A stretch of 64,000 bases of DNA from Lachnospiraceae bacterium UBA7196 (GCA_002490835.1 DKUU01000039.1:80690-144689), one strand, 5' to 3'; shown: positions 43,927-53,407, counted from the stretch's first letter. Program-made: numbers and translations. Notes: a model not told the origin generated them from the sequence alone.

Positions 43927-44751
43927 TTATACCAGTGCAAACCAGACAAGCACCGCCGCGCCCAACACGATCCGATACCAGCCAAATACCTTAAAATCAT
44001 GTTTTTTAATATAGCCCATCAGGAAGCGGATCACCAAAACAGACACTGCAAACGCCACAAACATCCCTACCAACAAAATCACAAGTTCCTCTCCGGTAAA
44101 GGAAAAACCAAATTTTAAAACTTTTAAAAGACTGGCTCCCAGCATCACGGGAATCGCCAGAAAAAAGGTAAATTCCGCCGCCACAGTCCTCGAAACCCCG
44201 ATCAAAAGCGCCCCCACGATAGTCGCGCCGGAGCGGGATGTTCCCGGAAAGACCGCCGCCAAAAGCTGAAACACACCGATCATCAGTGCCGTTTGATAAG
44301 TAATTTGACTAAGTTCTGTAATTCTAGGCGTCATTTTCTTATTTCTGTTCTCAATCACAATGAAGGCGATACCGAAAACGATCAGCGCGATCGAAACGCA
44401 CCACGGATTATAAAAGAGCGCGTCCAGCACATCGTCAAAAGCCAGTCCGATCACCGCCGCCGGAACACAGGCCACAAGGATCTTGAACCAGAGTACGAAA
44501 ATATCTTTCTGCATCACGGGCTTTTCCCGAAAATGAAAGGGAAATATCTTATTCCAGAATAAAAGCACTACCGCGAGGATCGCGCCCAGCTGGATCACCA
44601 CCAAAAACATCTCCCAGAACTCATCGCTCACATTCAGGGTCACAAACTCATTGAGCAAGATCATATGTCCCGTACTGCTGATGGGAAGCCATTCCGTGAT
44701 GCCCTCCACGATACCGAATAAAATTGCTTTTAATATTTCTATGATATCCAT
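43927..44751 (-). CDS. uppP: Undecaprenyl-diphosphate phosphatase UppP (BacA)
   Basis: A 274-residue membrane protein with about eight hydrophobic segments. The catalytic signatures are VEGITEWLPISSTGHM near the N terminus and PGTSRSGATIVGALL in the middle. It dephosphorylates undecaprenyl pyrophosphate to recycle the lipid carrier for cell wall synthesis, and gives bacitracin tolerance. Its ribosome site GAGGTGATTT overlaps the stop of the aminotransferase gene upstream, so it is translated from the same message. Confidence 0.96.
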   Translation of the reverse strand: MDIIEILKAILFGIVEGITEWLPISSTGHMILLNEFVTLNVSDEFWEMFLVVIQLGAILAVVLLFWNKIFPFHFREKPVMQKDIFVLWFKILVACVPAAVIGLAFDDVLDALFYNPWCVSIALIVFGIAFIVIENRNKKMTPRITELSQITYQTALMIGVFQLLAAVFPGTSRSGATIVGALLIGVSRTVAAEFTFFLAIPVMLGASLLKVLKFGFSFTGEELVILLVGMFVAFAVSVLVIRFLMGYIKKHDFKVFGWYRIVLGAAVLVWFALV

Positions 44752-44759
44752 AAATCACC

Positions 44760-45947
44760 TCACAGTCCGCAGTTCTTTGCCAGCCCGCGAAACGCATCAA
44801 GCGACCGCTCCACCTTCTCCGTGTCGATACAATAAGCGATCCGGAAATAGCCTTTCACGCCGAACGTGTCGGAAGGCACCAGAATCAGATCATGTTTTTT
44901 CGCCGTCTCGGAAAAAGCGGGCGCATCCCCACCGGGCGCTTTCGGGAACATATAAAAGGTGCCGCCGGGCTCCACGCACTCGAATCCCAGAGAAGTAAGC
45001 TCTTTATATAATATGTTCTTATTCGTCTCATAGACCGAAAGATCCGCCGTCAGGTCAAGAACTTCCGCCACCGCAAGCTGAATGATGGAAGGCGGGCAAT
45101 TATGTCCCGTTCCGCGCGAAATCTGGCTGCACATCACGCTGATGATATCCGCATCTGTGCATTTCGGATTCACCGCCACATAACCGATACGCTCTCCCGG
45201 CAGGGAAAGCGACTTGGAAAACGAATAGCAGGAAAGCGAATTATCATAAAACTTGGACGGATAAGGCGCATCCACCCCCGCAAACACGATCTCCCGATAA
45301 GGCTCGTCGGAGATCAAGAAGATATCGTGGCCGTACTGCTTCTGCTTTTCTTCCATAATGCGCGCCAGTTCCTTTATGGTCGCCGTGGAATAGACAATGC
45401 CTGAAGGATTGTTCGGTGTATTGATGAGAACTGCCATCACCTTTTCCGTCAACATTTCTTCAAAGGCCTCAAAATTAATCTGAAAGCTTTTCGTGTCCGC
45501 AGGCACCACCTTGAGATTGGCCCCGGTCAGATTGACGTACGGTCCGTATTCCGGGAAATAAGGCGCAAAAGTAAGCACCTCGTCTCCTTCCTGCGTTACG
45601 CAGCGCAGCGCATGGGCGATCGCGCCCGCCGCGCCAGTGGCCATAAAGATATGGCTCCCCGTGTAATTCATGCCGAATCTTTTGTTGAGGGAAGCCGCCA
45701 CCTTGTCCCTGACGGCAGGGATGCCCAGACTCTGACTGTAGCCGTGCAGCGTCATGGAATCTTCCTCCTGCAAAAGACGGATCATCGTATCCGTAAACGC
45801 CTGCGGCACCGGTACGGACGGATTGCCGAGACTGAAATCAAACACATTCTCGTAGCCGATCTCCTTTCCTCTGGCCGTCGCAAACTCCGAGAGCTGGCGG
45901 ATCACTGATTTCCCTTGCAGCATGTCTTTGTATTTTTGTACGATCAT
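44760..45947 (-). CDS. Pyridoxal phosphate-dependent aminotransferase (class I/II, AspC-like)
   Basis: A 395-residue fold-type I aminotransferase. It has NTPNNPSGIVYS, the ISDEPYREI segment with the PLP-binding Asp, the Schiff-base lysine in CYSFSKSLSLPGERIGY, and a C-terminal FRIAYC with the substrate-binding Arg. The preferred amino acid cannot be told from sequence. It lies 22 bases after the alpha-galactosidase gene and eight bases before uppP. Confidence 0.92.
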   Translation of the reverse strand: MIVQKYKDMLQGKSVIRQLSEFATARGKEIGYENVFDFSLGNPSVPVPQAFTDTMIRLLQEEDSMTLHGYSQSLGIPAVRDKVAASLNKRFGMNYTGSHIFMATGAAGAIAHALRCVTQEGDEVLTFAPYFPEYGPYVNLTGANLKVVPADTKSFQINFEAFEEMLTEKVMAVLINTPNNPSGIVYSTATIKELARIMEEKQKQYGHDIFLISDEPYREIVFAGVDAPYPSKFYDNSLSCYSFSKSLSLPGERIGYVAVNPKCTDADIISVMCSQISRGTGHNCPPSIIQLAVAEVLDLTADLSVYETNKNILYKELTSLGFECVEPGGTFYMFPKAPGGDAPAFSETAKKHDLILVPSDTFGVKGYFRIAYCIDTEKVERSLDAFRGLAKNCGL

Positions 45948-45969
45948 TTCTTATTCTCCATTTCTTACT

Positions 45970-48180
45970 TTATTTCACTTTTAAATGCAGCAGCCTTCCC
46001 TTAAAGTCCCCGCCAAGCGACGGCATATTGATCCCCGCATAATGCAGCGTGTCGCCCCGGTACTCAGTCTGCCCGATCTCCGGCCAGTCGGCCGCATTTT
46101 CGATCACATAAGTCTTCTGCGGATCAAGTCCCGGAATACAGATCCTTCTGCTGTGGCAGTTCGGCCGGTTCAGCACCTGGATATAGGTGACAAGCGCCTC
46201 GCTCTTATCTTTCGCCACCACCGCATAGCAGTCATAATAATGATTCTCCGCATAACGCGCGATGCGGTAATAATCACCGCTGCGCACGAGGTCATTATAC
46301 TTATGATACATCGCCACCTGATCGGGGATCATCTCGCGGTCCGCCGCAGGTATCTTTGTCACATCCAGCTCATAACCAAAGGTGCCTGCCAGTGCCACAT
46401 AGCCCCTCGTCTCAAAAGGCGTCATCCTGCCCACCGTATGATTCGGGCAGTCGGACACGTGCGCGCCCATAGTGGAAAGCGGATAAATGAGCGCCGTTCC
46501 CGCCTGGATCGACAGTCTCTCGATCGCGTCCGCATCATCCGAACACCAAATTTGCGGGCTGTAATAGAGCATGCCCGGATCGAATCTCGCTCCGCCGCCG
46601 GAACAGTTCTCTAAAAGAAGATTCGGGAAATCCGTGATCAGTCTCTCCTGCATCTCATAGACCGCAAGAACCTGTCTGTGGAATAATTCTCCCTGCCTGT
46701 CAGCGGGAAGGCCAAAACTGCCCAGATCAGTAAGCTGCCTGTTCATATCCCATTTCACATACTCAATATTAGCGCTTTTAAGCACCGCCGATATCCTCTC
46801 GTAAATGCAGTCGCGCACTTCTTTTCTGGTCAGGTCAAGCACATACTGGTTTCTGGCAAGGCTCCCCACCCTGCCCGGAATCTGGATCGCCCAGTCGGGA
46901 TGCTCTCTGTAAAGATCGGAATCGGGAGAAATCATCTCCGGCTCCACCCAGATACCAAACTTCATGCCCAGCTTGTTGACCTCGTCCACCAGATACTTGA
47001 GGCCGCCTTTCAGCTTTGATTCGTTCACAAACCAATCGCCCAGACCGGAATTATCGTCATCGCGTTTTCCAAACCACCCGTCATCCATCACCAGCATTTC
47101 AATGCCGAGCGCGGAAGCCTGCCTTGCGATCGCCAAGAGCTTTTCCGTATCAAAATCAAAGTAAGTTGCCTCCCAGTTATTGATAAGGATCGGCCGCTTC
47201 TTATCCTTATAAATGCCCCGGATCAGGTGATTACGGTACAGGTCATGAAAATTTCGGCTCATGCCGCCCAGCCCCCCGGCCGAATACACGCAGATTACCT
47301 CCGGCGCCTGAAAGCTCTCACCCGGCTCCAGCTTCCAGCAAAAATCCTGCGGATGGATGCCCATCATCGCGCGGATATTGCCAAACTGGCTTCCCTCGAT
47401 CTGCGCCAGAAAATTACCGGAGTAAACAAAATTCATCGCATAGACGTCTCCCGTCTCCTCCGTTGCCGAAGGACTCTTCCACGCCATGAAAGGATGTTCC
47501 TGATGACTGGACTCCCCGCGCACCGAGCCGACGCTCTGCTTACCCTTCCTGATGGGATAAGTCTGCATCGCACGCTCCCTTGCCCAGGAACCGTGCAGGG
47601 TAATGATCTCGTAATCGTCGTTATCCATATCGATACAGGCCGACATCACCTTTGTCAGATAAAGCGCCTCACCGCCGTTATTGACGATGCGCACGCTTCT
47701 GGCGATCGCGTCCGTATCCGCAAAAATGCTGTAAGATAAAATGATCTGCAGTTTTAAGACCTTGTCTTCACAAGTAATCTCAAGCGTTTTGCATTCGTCC
47801 TTCCCGCCAAAAGTTGCCGGCAGCCCGGCAAGCGCTTTCTTGCCGTCGAAAACCGTGTGGGATACATAAGAAAGCGACACCCCTGTATGTCCCGCCAATG
47901 TGCGAACAGACAGCGTTCCTTCCCGGAAATCGCCAAGCCCGTGGCCCGTATACTCCATGGGAAAGGCATCCAGAAAAGAGCATCTGTCCCTGTTATTCTG
48001 TGAGGGTACAAACGGCATCTCTCCGGTGCGCATCAGATACGCCAAATCGTCCGATCCAAGACTCCTGCCGTAATAGACATGCCCCAGAAAATTTTCCTCG
48101 TCCACCACGCCGATACAGTAGCTCGTGTGGGGCGTGTCTAACTTAAAAATTCTGTTTGTTTCATTGTAGGTAATGTTCAT
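45970..48180 (-). CDS. Alpha-galactosidase, glycoside hydrolase family 36
   Basis: A 736-residue cytoplasmic enzyme without a signal peptide. The N-terminal beta-sandwich is followed by a barrel with MLVMDDGWFGKRDDDNSGLGDW, the nucleophile motif KWDMNRQLTD and the acid/base motif WCSDDADAIERLSIQ. These are the signatures of bacterial GH36 enzymes that cleave raffinose and related alpha-galactosides. Length is normal. No sugar transporter or regulator is next to it. It lies 21 bases after glpK. Confidence 0.95.
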   Translation of the reverse strand: MNITYNETNRIFKLDTPHTSYCIGVVDEENFLGHVYYGRSLGSDDLAYLMRTGEMPFVPSQNNRDRCSFLDAFPMEYTGHGLGDFREGTLSVRTLAGHTGVSLSYVSHTVFDGKKALAGLPATFGGKDECKTLEITCEDKVLKLQIILSYSIFADTDAIARSVRIVNNGGEALYLTKVMSACIDMDNDDYEIITLHGSWARERAMQTYPIRKGKQSVGSVRGESSHQEHPFMAWKSPSATEETGDVYAMNFVYSGNFLAQIEGSQFGNIRAMMGIHPQDFCWKLEPGESFQAPEVICVYSAGGLGGMSRNFHDLYRNHLIRGIYKDKKRPILINNWEATYFDFDTEKLLAIARQASALGIEMLVMDDGWFGKRDDDNSGLGDWFVNESKLKGGLKYLVDEVNKLGMKFGIWVEPEMISPDSDLYREHPDWAIQIPGRVGSLARNQYVLDLTRKEVRDCIYERISAVLKSANIEYVKWDMNRQLTDLGSFGLPADRQGELFHRQVLAVYEMQERLITDFPNLLLENCSGGGARFDPGMLYYSPQIWCSDDADAIERLSIQAGTALIYPLSTMGAHVSDCPNHTVGRMTPFETRGYVALAGTFGYELDVTKIPAADREMIPDQVAMYHKYNDLVRSGDYYRIARYAENHYYDCYAVVAKDKSEALVTYIQVLNRPNCHSRRICIPGLDPQKTYVIENAADWPEIGQTEYRGDTLHYAGINMPSLGGDFKGRLLHLKVK

Positions 48181-48201
48181 AGTCTGATTTCCTTTCTTTA
48201 T

Positions 48202-49704
48202 TTAACCGTCTAAGTCGTTCGCCCATGCAAGCGCGCACCTGACGGCCCGTTTCCACCCTTTTACAAGCTGCTCTCTGGTCTTGTCCTCCATCGTCACGTC
48301 GAAACGCTTTCCGAGCTGCCAGTTTTCACAGATTTCCTCTTTATCCTTCCAATACCCCACCGAAAGTCCCGCCAGATAAGCCGCGCCCAGAGCAGTCGTT
48401 TCGATGCAGCTTGGCCGGTGTACCGCCTGTCCCGTGATATCCGCCTGAAACTGCATCAGAAAATCATTGGCGCTGGCGCCGCCGTCCACCTTGAGTTCAC
48501 TAAGCGGAATGCCGGCGTCCGTCTCCATCGCACGCAGTACATCCATCGACTGATAGGCAATGGATTCCAACACCGCCCTCACAAAATGCTCCTTCTGGCA
48601 GCCGCGCGTGATACCCACCACGGTGCCTCTTGCATACGGATTCCAGTAGGGCGTACCCATGCCCACAAAGGCCGGCACCACATAGACCCCGTTTGTGTCC
48701 GGCACCCGCAGGGCATACTTTTCCGAATGCTGGGAAATCTTCATCATCCGCATTTCGTCCCGCATCCACTGTACCGCCGCGCCCGCCACAAACACACTGC
48801 CCTCAAGGGCATATTCCGGTCCGGCGTCGGCGCCCGCCGCGATCGTGGTGAGAAGACCGCTCTTTGAGGCGATTGCCTCTTTTCCCGTATTCATTAAGAG
48901 AAAACAGCCTGTCCCGTATGTATTTTTCACCTGCCCCGGCTGGAAACAGCACTGTCCGAACAATGCCGCCTGCTGGTCCCCTGCCGCGCCCGCGATGGGG
49001 ACCGGCGCACCAAAAATACCCGCATCGCTCTCCCCGAACACCGTACCCGAAGGCTTCACCTTCGGAAGCATCCCGCGGGGAATCCGCAGGATGGAAAGAA
49101 GCTCCTCATCCCATTCCAGCGTATGAATATTATAGAGCATGGTACGGGAAGCGTTCGTATAGTCGGTGACGTGTACCGCACCCTTCGTCAGCTTCCAGAT
49201 CAGCCAGCTGTCCACCGTGCCAAATAATAAATCACCGCGTTCCGCTCTCTCCCGCGCGCCTTCCACATGATCTAAGATCCACGCAATCTTGCTGCCGGAA
49301 AAATAAGCGTCCGGCACCAGACCGGTCTTTTCCCGTATCATGTCCGTATAGCCCTGCGCTTTTAGTCCGTCGATAAATTCCGCCGTCCTGCGGCACTGCC
49401 ATACGATTGCGTTATACACCGGCTCTCCGGTCTCCCTGTCCCACACGATAGTCGTCTCGCGCTGGTTCGTGATACCGATGCCCGCAAGCTGTCCTGCATC
49501 CGCGCCAATATTCGCCATCGCCTCGACCGCTACCGCAAACTGGGAAGCCCATATCTCACGGGGATTATGTTCCACCCAGCCGGCCTGCGGATATATCTGC
49601 GTAAATTCCTTCTGCGCCATACTGCAGATATTTCCGCCTTTATCAAATAAAATACAGCGGGAACTGGTCGTTCCCTGATCCAGCGCCATAATGTATTTCT
49701 GCAT
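48202..49704 (-). CDS. glpK: Glycerol kinase GlpK
   Basis: A 500-residue FGGY kinase starting MQKYIMALDQGTTSSRCILFD (quoted in part). It has the family blocks IGITNQRETTIVWDR, IAGAAGDQQAALFGQ, NTYGTGCFLLMNTG and KVDGGASANDFLMQ. It phosphorylates glycerol to glycerol 3-phosphate. The ATG at 49704 follows GGGGG; an upstream GTG is possible. In some Firmicutes a histidine just before the IAG motif is phosphorylated by HPr; here that stretch reads AGIFGAPVP with no histidine. No glpF or glpD is adjacent; the neighbours are the GH36 gene and an Rpn-type gene. Confidence 0.96.
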   Translation of the reverse strand: MQKYIMALDQGTTSSRCILFDKGGNICSMAQKEFTQIYPQAGWVEHNPREIWASQFAVAVEAMANIGADAGQLAGIGITNQRETTIVWDRETGEPVYNAIVWQCRRTAEFIDGLKAQGYTDMIREKTGLVPDAYFSGSKIAWILDHVEGARERAERGDLLFGTVDSWLIWKLTKGAVHVTDYTNASRTMLYNIHTLEWDEELLSILRIPRGMLPKVKPSGTVFGESDAGIFGAPVPIAGAAGDQQAALFGQCCFQPGQVKNTYGTGCFLLMNTGKEAIASKSGLLTTIAAGADAGPEYALEGSVFVAGAAVQWMRDEMRMMKISQHSEKYALRVPDTNGVYVVPAFVGMGTPYWNPYARGTVVGITRGCQKEHFVRAVLESIAYQSMDVLRAMETDAGIPLSELKVDGGASANDFLMQFQADITGQAVHRPSCIETTALGAAYLAGLSVGYWKDKEEICENWQLGKRFDVTMEDKTREQLVKGWKRAVRCALAWANDLDG

Positions 49705-49736
49705 GATTACCCCCACGTCACACTAAAAGGACCCCG

Positions 49737-50705
49737 TCAGACAAAACACTCTTCCACATACTTTCCGGCAATTTCCTTTGATATCTCATATTTTTCAGCG
49801 CATTTTTCTATAATGACATCCTGAGACATTCCTAACTCCTGATATGCCTCGATCAGCACGCGGATTCCTCTTTCTATTCCCTTTTCTATTCCCTTGCTGA
49901 TTCCTTCCTCGTACCATTCAAGTTTCATTTGCTCAAACGCGTTGCACATATCATACCTCTCCTTTCCCTCTTCCATCACTCTGTATTCCTCCGGTATCCT
50001 GATATTTGTCACCACTTCCAGCATGTCTCTGGTCTCGCTGTCTATCCGGCTGTAGGTCTCTCTGTTTTCTTCCATAATCTCCTGCAGCTTTTCTTTATCC
50101 CTTACATATCGGACCGTCTCAAACACCTGCCGCAGACCTGTCATATACTCCTCAAAGGTATCCTGTTCGTGGCAGTCGTACAGGTTCAGCTTATAGTTTG
50201 ATACATATTCCTTTAACTCATCATCTATGTCCAACAGATCATGCAGGCATCTTGGCCCGTCCCATCCGCCGTCCGTCCCGAAATATACCACCAGCGTGAT
50301 GATCGGCGCAAACTTCTCATCCTTTTTCATACCGGACAGGTATTCGTCTCCGCCTTTCAGGTCGTGCGCTTCCTCATGCGCCCGTTTCTTTCGTTTCCAC
50401 TGTTTCTGATAACCGACGCTCTCCGAGAGCATGTTCCGAAGTACCATCCGGTAGTCTACGTAGTTCTGGTTCTCTACCGCTAGGATATGCAGCTTTTTCC
50501 CTTTCCAGATACGTGCCTTGTCTACGATCGTTTTGATGTTTCCTGTTTTGTCCTTCTTGCCGAGACTGACAGTCTGCGGCTCCTCCGGCTCCAGTTCCTC
50601 CGGTTTTACGACCTGCCTTCCGTGGAATAATGCGCCGTTGATCTGGTCTGCAAACCTTGTGTTGTCATCCAGATAGTCAAACTGATACTCATCTTTTGTT
50701 CCCAT
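49737..50705 (-). CDS. Rpn family recombination-promoting nuclease / PD-(D/E)XK transposase-like protein
   Basis: A 322-residue protein starting at ATG 50705 after GGGAGG. The nuclease-like core spans about 10-170 (ADQINGALFHGR, HILAVENQNYVDYRMVLRNML with the E-x-Q-type catalytic segment, and FAPIITLVVYFG). The C-terminal part has EEGISKGIEKGIERGI followed by a helical ISKEIAGKYVEECF tail typical of the family. Members promote RecA-independent recombination in E. coli; many copies occur in Lachnospiraceae genomes. No terminal repeats or target duplications were seen, so it is not called a transposon. Confidence 0.85.
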   Translation of the reverse strand: MGTKDEYQFDYLDDNTRFADQINGALFHGRQVVKPEELEPEEPQTVSLGKKDKTGNIKTIVDKARIWKGKKLHILAVENQNYVDYRMVLRNMLSESVGYQKQWKRKKRAHEEAHDLKGGDEYLSGMKKDEKFAPIITLVVYFGTDGGWDGPRCLHDLLDIDDELKEYVSNYKLNLYDCHEQDTFEEYMTGLRQVFETVRYVRDKEKLQEIMEENRETYSRIDSETRDMLEVVTNIRIPEEYRVMEEGKERYDMCNAFEQMKLEWYEEGISKGIEKGIERGIRVLIEAYQELGMSQDVIIEKCAEKYEISKEIAGKYVEECFV

Positions 50706-50860
50706 CTGCCTTCCTCCCTTTATTTTATTTTTCCATATAAGGGATTCAGGTTCCATGATGTGTCACAAAGATATATCAGAATTTCAGACTCCCAGATATG
50801 TTATTCCAACGATATCACAGATACTATCATTTGTAAAGAGATTCTTCCTTGATATTAGCA

Positions 50861-50889
50861 TTTAAATTTATGAAAATAAGTACTATAAT
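50861..50889 (+). promoter_or_regulatory. Promoter of the AEC transporter gene
   Basis: TTTAAA (50861-50866), 17 bases and a perfect TATAAT (50884-50889) lead to a leader of about 85 bases before the ATG at 50980. Confidence 0.55.
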
Positions 50890-50979
50890 AGTTCAAGATG
50901 CACATCACACGCAAGCCCCGCAGCACATCGGGCAATACTATGATAAACCTTACAAAAAAGCTTCGGCACAGAGGTAATT

Positions 50980-52029
50980 ATGAGTATCACAGTCGTATTA
51001 CAGCAAATGATCATCATCTTCATACTGATCGGTATCGGTATCATCCTTTACCGACGCAAAATCATTACAGAAGAAGGCTCCAAACAGATCTCCGGCCTGA
51101 TCATCAACGTCACCAATCCGGCGCTTTTGATCTGCTCCGCCTTAGAAGACGGCCCCAAAGCGTCCCTCGGTGAGCTGGGCATGGCCTTTGTCGCTTACGC
51201 TGTTGTATTTGCCCTTTTAATCGCTGTGGGGTTCCTGATTCCCCGCCTTTTGCGAATACCGAAAGACTCCCGCTATGCCTATCAGATGCTGACCGTCTTC
51301 GGCAATGTGGGCTTTATCGGCATCCCTCTGGCTTCCGCAGTGCTTGGCAGCGAATCTTTAATTTTCGTATCCATTTTTAACCTGCTCTTTAATCTCCTGA
51401 TCTACACCTTCGGCATCTCCCTTTTGCAAAGAGCTGCCGCGGGGCAGTCCAAAGATAACACACCGTTTGATATCAGCTCGGCAACAGTGAATACGACTCT
51501 TTCGGCCGGACAGGCAGAGACAGCTACAAACATACCGGATGCTGCCGGGCAGAAGAAGCGCGCGGCATCTATCGCCTCAGGCCGCCTGCAAAAACTCGTA
51601 AACGCGGGAACGATCTCCGCCGCCGTTACCATTATTTTTTACCTTGGCAATTTCCATGTGCCTATTATCGTCTCCTCCGCCCTCTCCTACACAGGACGCG
51701 CCACCACCCTCTTATCCATGCTGGTGTTGGGCGTATCGGTAGCGCAGATCGCACCGAAGGATATTTTTTCCCATCCAAAGCTCTATGCCTTTACCCTGCT
51801 GCGGCAGGTTCTGGTGCCGATCGGCTGCGTCCTTTTGATGCGCCTGTTCCTTACGGACAGACTGATCTTAAATACCCTGCTTTTGATGGTCGCGGTCCCC
51901 GCTGCCAACATGCCGCTCATGCTGGCAAAACAGATGGACATGGAAACAGAATCTATCTCGCAGGGCATTATTCTGACTACGATACTAAGTCTTGTGACGG
52001 TACCTCTGGCCTGCCTGTTTTTACTGTAG
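50980..52029 (+). CDS. AEC family transporter (auxin efflux carrier-like permease)
   Basis: A 349-residue membrane protein with about ten hydrophobic segments in two sets of five, split by a polar loop at about 150-205. It has the AEC features LIINVTNPALLICSAL and FGNVGFIGIPLASAVLG in the first half and VAVPAANMPLMLAKQMDME in the second. Bacterial members export or import small organic acids; the substrate here is unknown. The ATG follows AGAGG. It is a single gene with its own promoter. Confidence 0.93.
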   Translation: MSITVVLQQMIIIFILIGIGIILYRRKIITEEGSKQISGLIINVTNPALLICSALEDGPKASLGELGMAFVAYAVVFALLIAVGFLIPRLLRIPKDSRYAYQMLTVFGNVGFIGIPLASAVLGSESLIFVSIFNLLFNLLIYTFGISLLQRAAAGQSKDNTPFDISSATVNTTLSAGQAETATNIPDAAGQKKRAASIASGRLQKLVNAGTISAAVTIIFYLGNFHVPIIVSSALSYTGRATTLLSMLVLGVSVAQIAPKDIFSHPKLYAFTLLRQVLVPIGCVLLMRLFLTDRLILNTLLLMVAVPAANMPLMLAKQMDMETESISQGIILTTILSLVTVPLACLFLL

Positions 52030-52119
52030 CTTCAAATATGGCACATCAATTTGTCAGTAGAAAGATATATCCGGATTTTGGATTAACGATAATTCGTTTA
52101 TATTTTTTCTTTTTCTCTG

Positions 52120-52148
52120 TTGACACCTTTTTGTACAGATGATATACT
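52120..52148 (+). promoter_or_regulatory. Strong sigma-A promoter of the Uma2 gene
   Basis: TTGACA (52120-52125), 17 bases ending in TGA and TATACT (52143-52148) form an extended -10 promoter. Transcription would start near 52155, about 205 bases before the start codon. Confidence 0.8.
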
Positions 52149-52154
52149 AAGCGC

Positions 52155-52355
52155 ATCGAGTGATCAAAAGAGCGTGCGTTCGCACATTCTGGCAGTTTCT
52201 GCCGTTTACTCAACTACTACTAACCGACGGCAGGAATGCAGGAATGGATACAACGCTTCCATAAACGTTATCTCCTGCCGCACCAACGAGGGAGACAGGG
52301 GCCAACCGGCCTGATGTTTGGCCCGCAGTCCCCGCAACACTACAGAATGGAGGTA
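52155..52355 (+). other. Structured 5' leader of the Uma2 gene
   Basis: The 330-base gap between the AEC and Uma2 genes holds this leader. GGCAG/CTGCC form a local hairpin (52191-52203). CGGCAGGA (52228-52235) can pair with TCCTGCCG (52273-52280), or its CGGCAG part with CTGCCG at 52199-52204, so two exclusive folds exist. GGGCCAA/TTGGCCC (52299-52305 and 52318-52324) form another hairpin just before the ribosome site. No credible leader peptide was found. Confidence 0.5.
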
Positions 52356-52359
52356 ACTT

Positions 52360-53250
52360 ATGGAGTACGCAAGGATCAGGAAAGAGGAAAAGGAAATGGG
52401 AATCGAAACAGAGAACGGGATGCTCAGGGATCTGACGCAGGAAGATCTGGTACGGCTGGGTCTGGACAGGAAGGGGAAATGGCAGTACACGGTCGCGGAT
52501 ATCGAGGCGCTGCCGGAATGCATACGTGCGGAACTGATCGACGGGGAACTGTTTGTGAGTATGAACACGCCTGCCGAAATACACCAGCTGCTGCTCGGCA
52601 ATCTGTTCTTTCAAATAAAACAATTTCTCTTGAAAAAGAAGGGGGATTGTGAAGTTTATCCGGCGCCGTTTGGCGTGCTTATTAAAAAGGACAGGCACAA
52701 TTATGTGGAACCCGACATTCTGGTGGTCTGCGACAGGGATAAGCTCAACGAAAAAGGCTGTTACGGCGCTCCGGATTTTGTGATCGAGGTCGTCTCGCCC
52801 TCGAACAGGAAACATGACTATGTGAGAAAGCTCGCCCTCTACCGTGAAGCGGGCGTCAGGGAATACTGGATCGTCGATCCGAAACGTGAGCGGGTGACGG
52901 TATATGACCTGGAACATGGGAAGGAGCCCGTACTCTATCCATTCTCAGAGCGGATTCCCGTGGGTATTTATGGGGATTTGTATCTAAATGTCACAACGCG
53001 AAGTGACGAAATGCAGGAAGTCCTCGATGAAGAACGACAGGCCAGCCGCGCAGAAGGGCTTACGGAAGGTATTGAAAAAGGCCGCGCAGATGGCTTTACG
53101 GAAGGAATGGAGAAGGGCCGCGCGGAGGGGGAAGAGCGGTTTGCGAAGCTGACCGCGCTCCTGCTGCGGGAAGGCCGCACGGATGACTTAGCGAAGGCGC
53201 TCGCCGACACGGCATATCGGGAGGGCCTATACCGGGAGTTTTCTATCTAA
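52360..53250 (+). CDS. Uma2 family restriction endonuclease-like protein
   Basis: A 296-residue PD-(D/E)XK protein. After about 45 N-terminal residues not found in the minimal family, the Uma2 core shows ELIDGELFV, the catalytic segment YVEPDILVVCD, and GAPDFVIEVVSPSNRKHDY followed by EAGVREYWIVDP. The C terminus has repeated GIEKGRADG/GMEKGRAEG helices and a LLREGRTDDLAKAL tail. The biological role of Uma2 proteins is not established. The ATG lies six bases after GGAGG. It has a strong promoter, a structured leader and a terminator. Confidence 0.92.
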   Translation: MEYARIRKEEKEMGIETENGMLRDLTQEDLVRLGLDRKGKWQYTVADIEALPECIRAELIDGELFVSMNTPAEIHQLLLGNLFFQIKQFLLKKKGDCEVYPAPFGVLIKKDRHNYVEPDILVVCDRDKLNEKGCYGAPDFVIEVVSPSNRKHDYVRKLALYREAGVREYWIVDPKRERVTVYDLEHGKEPVLYPFSERIPVGIYGDLYLNVTTRSDEMQEVLDEERQASRAEGLTEGIEKGRADGFTEGMEKGRAEGEERFAKLTALLLREGRTDDLAKALADTAYREGLYREFSI

Positions 53251-53325
53251 GCAGGCGGCGGGATTTTACGGCATCAACCATAAAATTTCGCCGGAAACAT
53301 GCGTCGCCTGACGCACCGTCAAAAA

Positions 53326-53367
53326 ACGGGGGCAGAGCCAAATTTACCGGCTCCACCCCGTCTTTTT
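53326..53367. terminator. Bidirectional terminator between Uma2 and the 3497-aa protein gene
   Basis: ACGGGG and CCCCGT arms with an inner GAGCC/GGCTC pairing form a long stem. T-runs follow on both strands (CTTTTT on plus, TTTTTT on minus). It ends both converging transcripts. Confidence 0.9.
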
Positions 53368-53407
53368 ATTTCATTCGCATTTCATTTGTAGTCGTCACTG
53401 CCGCAGG

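Noticed and set aside
49737..50756. Insertion sequence carrying the Rpn-type gene
   Set aside because: No terminal inverted repeats or flanking direct repeats were found, and Rpn proteins are not normally found in IS structures.
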